Positions 60,396 to 64,000 of a stretch of 64,000 bases of DNA are shown here, one piece after another. The notes below the pieces were generated by a model. It was given only the letters and a program-made list of their open reading frames with translations. It had not been told where the DNA came from and made no database searches. The position numbers and the translations under genes are program-made. The stretch is from Promerops cafer. Lineage: Eukaryota > Chordata > Aves > Passeriformes > Nectariniidae. The stretch's first letter is position 1. Every line of letters starts with the position of its first letter. Location: assembly GCA_013398275.1 (NCBI GenBank), contig VZSE01006618.1, positions 1,772,508-1,836,507 of the forward strand, given 5' to 3'.

Positions 60396-63300
60396 GTGAG
60401 CTGGATTGCCTGTGCATTTTCTGGTTCTCTGTAAATTATAGGAATATATCTTTCAGTGTCTTTTAAAATAGCCATCAGTGTTCTTAATTTTTACTTCAAG
60501 TGTGCACACTCACTTTTGATATAAGCTTCTGATTTCCAAAGATAGTCAGAAACACTCAATATTCTTCCTTTAGGTTATAGTCTCAGTTCTGTGGTTATAG
60601 TCTCAGTTCTGTGCTTTTGGAGTGTTCAGATGGCTACTTTTGAACTCCTATCTGTTTCCAGTTCTGTTCTTTTCTAGTACTAGGTCTGTCTTGCTATTCT
60701 GTTTTGGTTCTTTTTTGATTTGCTTTATCTGACTAATCATTTGGTGTCACTGAAGTAGAACTAATAGTTTTTACTCAAGTGTGGGAAATTGAGAAAGCAG
60801 CCTCGTGAGAAACTCTTTAAAATTTGAAAAAAAATTCACTTTCTTCTTCCTCTTAAAATTAATCATAAGAAAACATAGCTCTCAGAATTTTTTTTTTTTT
60901 AATATTCTGAGACATTGGAAAATATTGCTTTACCATATAGCATCTTTAATCTTCATTAGATGAAATTAAATCTTAGAAACCAGGTTTTGGTACAAATGCC
61001 AGTGAAGCTTAACTACATACATTTTCAGTAAAGCAGGTAGAAATTGTGAATACTTATGAAGGAAACTAATTCTCAAATTGAGTCGAATCCTCAGAGGAAA
61101 CTCTCTGTAGAGTTCAGTGTACAAAAATGTTGGAAGGAAATATAGAATGAAGCTTACACATCGTTGTGCTGCCTGTATATTAACTAGAAAACATTAAAGA
61201 TACATCGCTTTTCTTTCAGTCCTCTATGATAACTCTAATAATTATCTAAAAGGCTCTAGGCTACAGGGAAATTTTACTCCCTTCGTGTTGAACCTGATAA
61301 TGAAGCGACTTTTCAAACTGATATGCATCAGGTCAATAATGTCAATACAGTCTGCACCTTGTAAATCTTTGAATTATTTGAGAATTGATGATTACAGTAT
61401 TAAAGCTGCTTCAAGTTTGAATCCAGAGGTGTTTCGCTAAACTAGAGGATCGTCTTTAGGTCAAAACCTCTTGTCAAACATCTCAGCCTCAAATTCTGTT
61501 AGATTTTTTTGCTATAAACCATGCTAGAGGTGGTGATAGAAATGAACATTTTCATTAGGTTAATATGAATTTTGGTGATCTGTCTTACCCAGATGTGGGG
61601 CTAAAACATAACACTTTTAGCATCTGCAGTGTGCCTGCTTTGTACTGTGCATGTGAGACTGTAAAAATTGGGAGTGCTCAGTTGTTTGAGTTTATGTCCA
61701 CCTTCTTGGGAAGAGGAAGGAAGAATGATGGAGAAGAGCTATTTTCCAGCTTTGCAATGTGTTACTTCTACATGTTTTTTCTTCTTAGCTATAAATGCAT
61801 TCTGTCAATGTTTTAAGCAATATTCCGTCCTTGCAAAAACAAAGGAACAGGCATTTTGCAGACTTGTAGAAACATCTCAGTGTTTACTGTTAATGGGAGC
61901 GGCTGTACTGGTCCCTGATCTTCTCTTAGGGTGAAAGTCTCTGCTAATGAGACTTCTAAAGCCTCAAAAATTGCAGTGCTTCATCTTACATTTTTTGACA
62001 CATTAAACTTAACAGGACTTGTTTGTTTTCTGGATTTCTTAAAAGCCATGCTGTCTGTAAGCAGTTTGGTACCTACTGTACAGGCAACTTAATCAACCTT
62101 GCCCCCTATTGGGGCAAGACTTCTGTCTTTGTTACTTTTAAGAAATAAATTATTACAGAATTCTGGCTGATATACTTTAGAAGTATCATTGTTTTGAAAC
62201 ACATTAAGGCCATCCATACCTTTGCTTTTTGTTGACGTTGTCTGATACTATTTGTGTCCTTCGCTGCTGCCACCAGAAGTGCATGCTTTGGAAGGGTATA
62301 AGCCAGTACAACTCAAAATCCCTGCTGTTGTGACCTTGTGTGTGGACAGTGCCTACAGATGGAGGCATGATGTGGTGCACACATTATTTCTCTGCATACA
62401 TGTAGAATCCTACCATGCGGCAGTCCTGGCCAAATGATAACCGGGATGGTTGCCCATACTCTTGTAAATAATCATAATAGAATGGTAGTGGAAATATTTG
62501 TGATATTAGGGGATCCAGCAGCTTTTGGCAACAGCTCTGAAAACTTAGAAGAGTTCAAGGCAACCTTTGTGAGCATAAGTAGTTGTCATTATGGATTTGA
62601 GTGAAAACTAAGCCATATACAGCAGCTGATTTTCTTTGGAAGTTTCCATCACAGCAGCTCTAGCAGTGGCATGCCAACCAGCAAACTGACAGCTGAGAAT
62701 CCATAGCTGTCAGAGGTCTTCTTTTAAGGGCAAGTGTACACACCATTCAGCTGGGTAGCTCGCAGTGCCCATCACTTGAAGGCGAAGGCAGGTTTGCTGT
62801 TGAAGTGTATCTTGGTTATTTTTGCTGTGCTTTGTAATCAGCATCCAAAATGTTTGAGGAGAACAAAGGGATTTTATAAGGAGGTCCAGAATTGCATCCT
62901 GCAGAATAACTGGCAGGACCTGAATGAAAGTGTAACAATTAGATGTCCAGTGGTTATGATAGTAAGACTGAAAATCAGGATTTTAACTCTATTTGGTGTT
63001 TGGATGAAGGAGTAAACATAAAGCACTTTTTTTAAAATTTTGTTTTGTTTTGTTTAGAATTTCCTCTACTCAGTTCCTTCTTGAGTACAATTTTATCATG
63101 TGGTTGAAAACTGACACACAGATTGTGTAGATTACATTTACCTTATTCTTGATTTGCCTATATTGCAGAAAAGCTAAAGAACCAACTTTAGAAAGTCTTT
63201 CCAGAACTTGATATCTTCAACATATAATTGACACCATAATGGTAAAGATAAGAAGGGATAAATCCAGTTTTTTAAGAGCTAATATGTGATTTTTTCCTAG

Positions 63301-64000
63301 TCTTCTCTATTCTTCCTGCAATCTGGCATTTTAATTCTACTGGAAATATGAGGTATTTGCATGGTGACTTGGCTTATCAGATAGCATTTCTCAAATAAAA
63401 GACCAGTTCCATTGGTTATCTGGATTTTTTTACCCCAAATACTCAAAGACTTTAACTCTGACCTTTTTTTTGGTATTGATAACATTAATGTCAGATACTG
63501 GGATTTCTTTGATGTGCTAAAATGATTAAGCTAGAAGTGAACAGTTTGCCATGACTACTTAGAGCATGGTGGTACTGTAAAAATACCACTTTTGTTAGTT
63601 GTTCATATCTGCTGTTTTCTTTTCCTTCAGTGAAAATTGAATGTTATTGTTAGTACACATGGTATGGTGAGCAAGGGCAGTTGAAATACACAAAAGTGTG
63701 GGGGAGAGCAGAGGGGTAGCTAGGGCATCTGTTGTCTCAATTCAGTAAAGTGATTACTTATTCCTGTATACAAAGTTAAGGTATAATTTATGTAGCTGGA
63801 TATACACTATACAGTGTGGTTTTCTGAAACTGCAATTACGAAAGTGTTTACATTTGAAGGATGTCTATTAAAATGCTCTCTATAAAGATACAGAACTTCA
63901 AAAAAGTGGAATGTAGCAGGGTGGGAAAAAAAAAAGGGCTAATGTCTTTTCCCTGCATTGTTTGTAGACTTGTATCTAACAACTGCAGCATATTTGAACA
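60396..64000 (+). other. DTWD2: DTWD2 intron 3 (runs past the window)
   Basis: The intron begins GTGAGCTGGATTG. I looked for the next exon, which should encode a segment with the DTW motif, and saw none. The frames at 61565-61934, 62252-62437 and 62734-63015 have no domain and no matching splice sites. A 20-bp exact tandem duplication lies at 60573-60612. No transposon was recognised. Confidence 0.75.
60573..60612. repeat. Exact tandem duplication, 20-bp unit
   Basis: GGTTATAGTCTCAGTTCTGT is present twice in direct succession (60573-60592 and 60593-60612) with no difference. This is typical of a recent small tandem duplication and is probably polymorphic. Confidence 0.95.

Noticed and set aside
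62734..63015. 93-codon + frame, considered as the next DTWD2 exon
   Set aside because: It lacks the Asp-Gly-Thr-Trp motif and any similarity to the expected continuation after the GRRF segment.
1..64000. tRNA, rRNA, known snRNA genes and CRISPR arrays
   Set aside because: I looked for characteristic internal promoter boxes, conserved snRNA starts and regularly spaced repeats and saw none. CR1 fragments are the only recurrent sequences of note apart from LTRs.

Overview
This is a vertebrate nuclear window and almost certainly from a bird. It carries many CR1 LINE fragments in the avian style and several LTRs of families that are common in bird genomes. Most of it is AT-rich intergenic or intronic DNA. 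There are two CpG-rich islands, near 8.6-9.1 kb and 29.5-30.6 kb, and five stretches of N. There is no bacterial-type gene organisation. Nearly all the open reading frames are chance frames in non-coding DNA.

The one protein-coding gene I can demonstrate is DTWD2 on the + strand. DTWD2 is tRNA-uridine aminocarboxypropyltransferase 2, which makes acp3U in the tRNA D-loop. Two internal coding exons are clear: 54315-54405 and 60301-60395. Both have good splice sites, their phases join, and their peptides match the start of the vertebrate DTWD2 DTW/TDD domain. Exon 1 probably begins at the ATG at 29990, inside the second CpG island, but the assembly breaks into Ns about 30 bp after it. Most of exon 1, including the first cysteine pair of the domain, is therefore missing here. 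The catalytic DTW motif should lie in exons beyond 64000.

Layout: 1-8.6 kb is non-coding and holds a candidate LTR and two CR1 fragments. The first CpG island (about 8.64-9.12 kb) has a 63-N gap and is probably a promoter. By vertebrate synteny it could belong to the divergent neighbour DMXL1, but I found no DMXL1 exon. From 9.3 to 29.5 kb is intergenic, with two candidate LTRs and a CR1 pair. The DTWD2 promoter island (29.5-30.65 kb) is damaged: a 329-bp block occurs twice with 100% identity, separated by single Ns and a CR1-containing piece, which looks like an assembly artefact. Intron 1 (about 30.6-54.3 kb) contains a 56-T homopolymer, a long CR1 with a recognisable reverse-transcriptase remnant, a long avian LTR and a perfect 26-bp inverted repeat. 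Intron 2 (54.4-60.3 kb) contains two LTRs of one avian family in opposite orientation, one starting only 91 bp from the exon 2 donor. Intron 3 runs off the end.

I see no convincing undescribed biological system. The points most worth a second look are the duplicated and gapped promoter, the two same-orientation CTCF-like motifs next to the DTWD2 start, the perfect 60-nt palindrome in intron 1, and the LTR beside exon 2.
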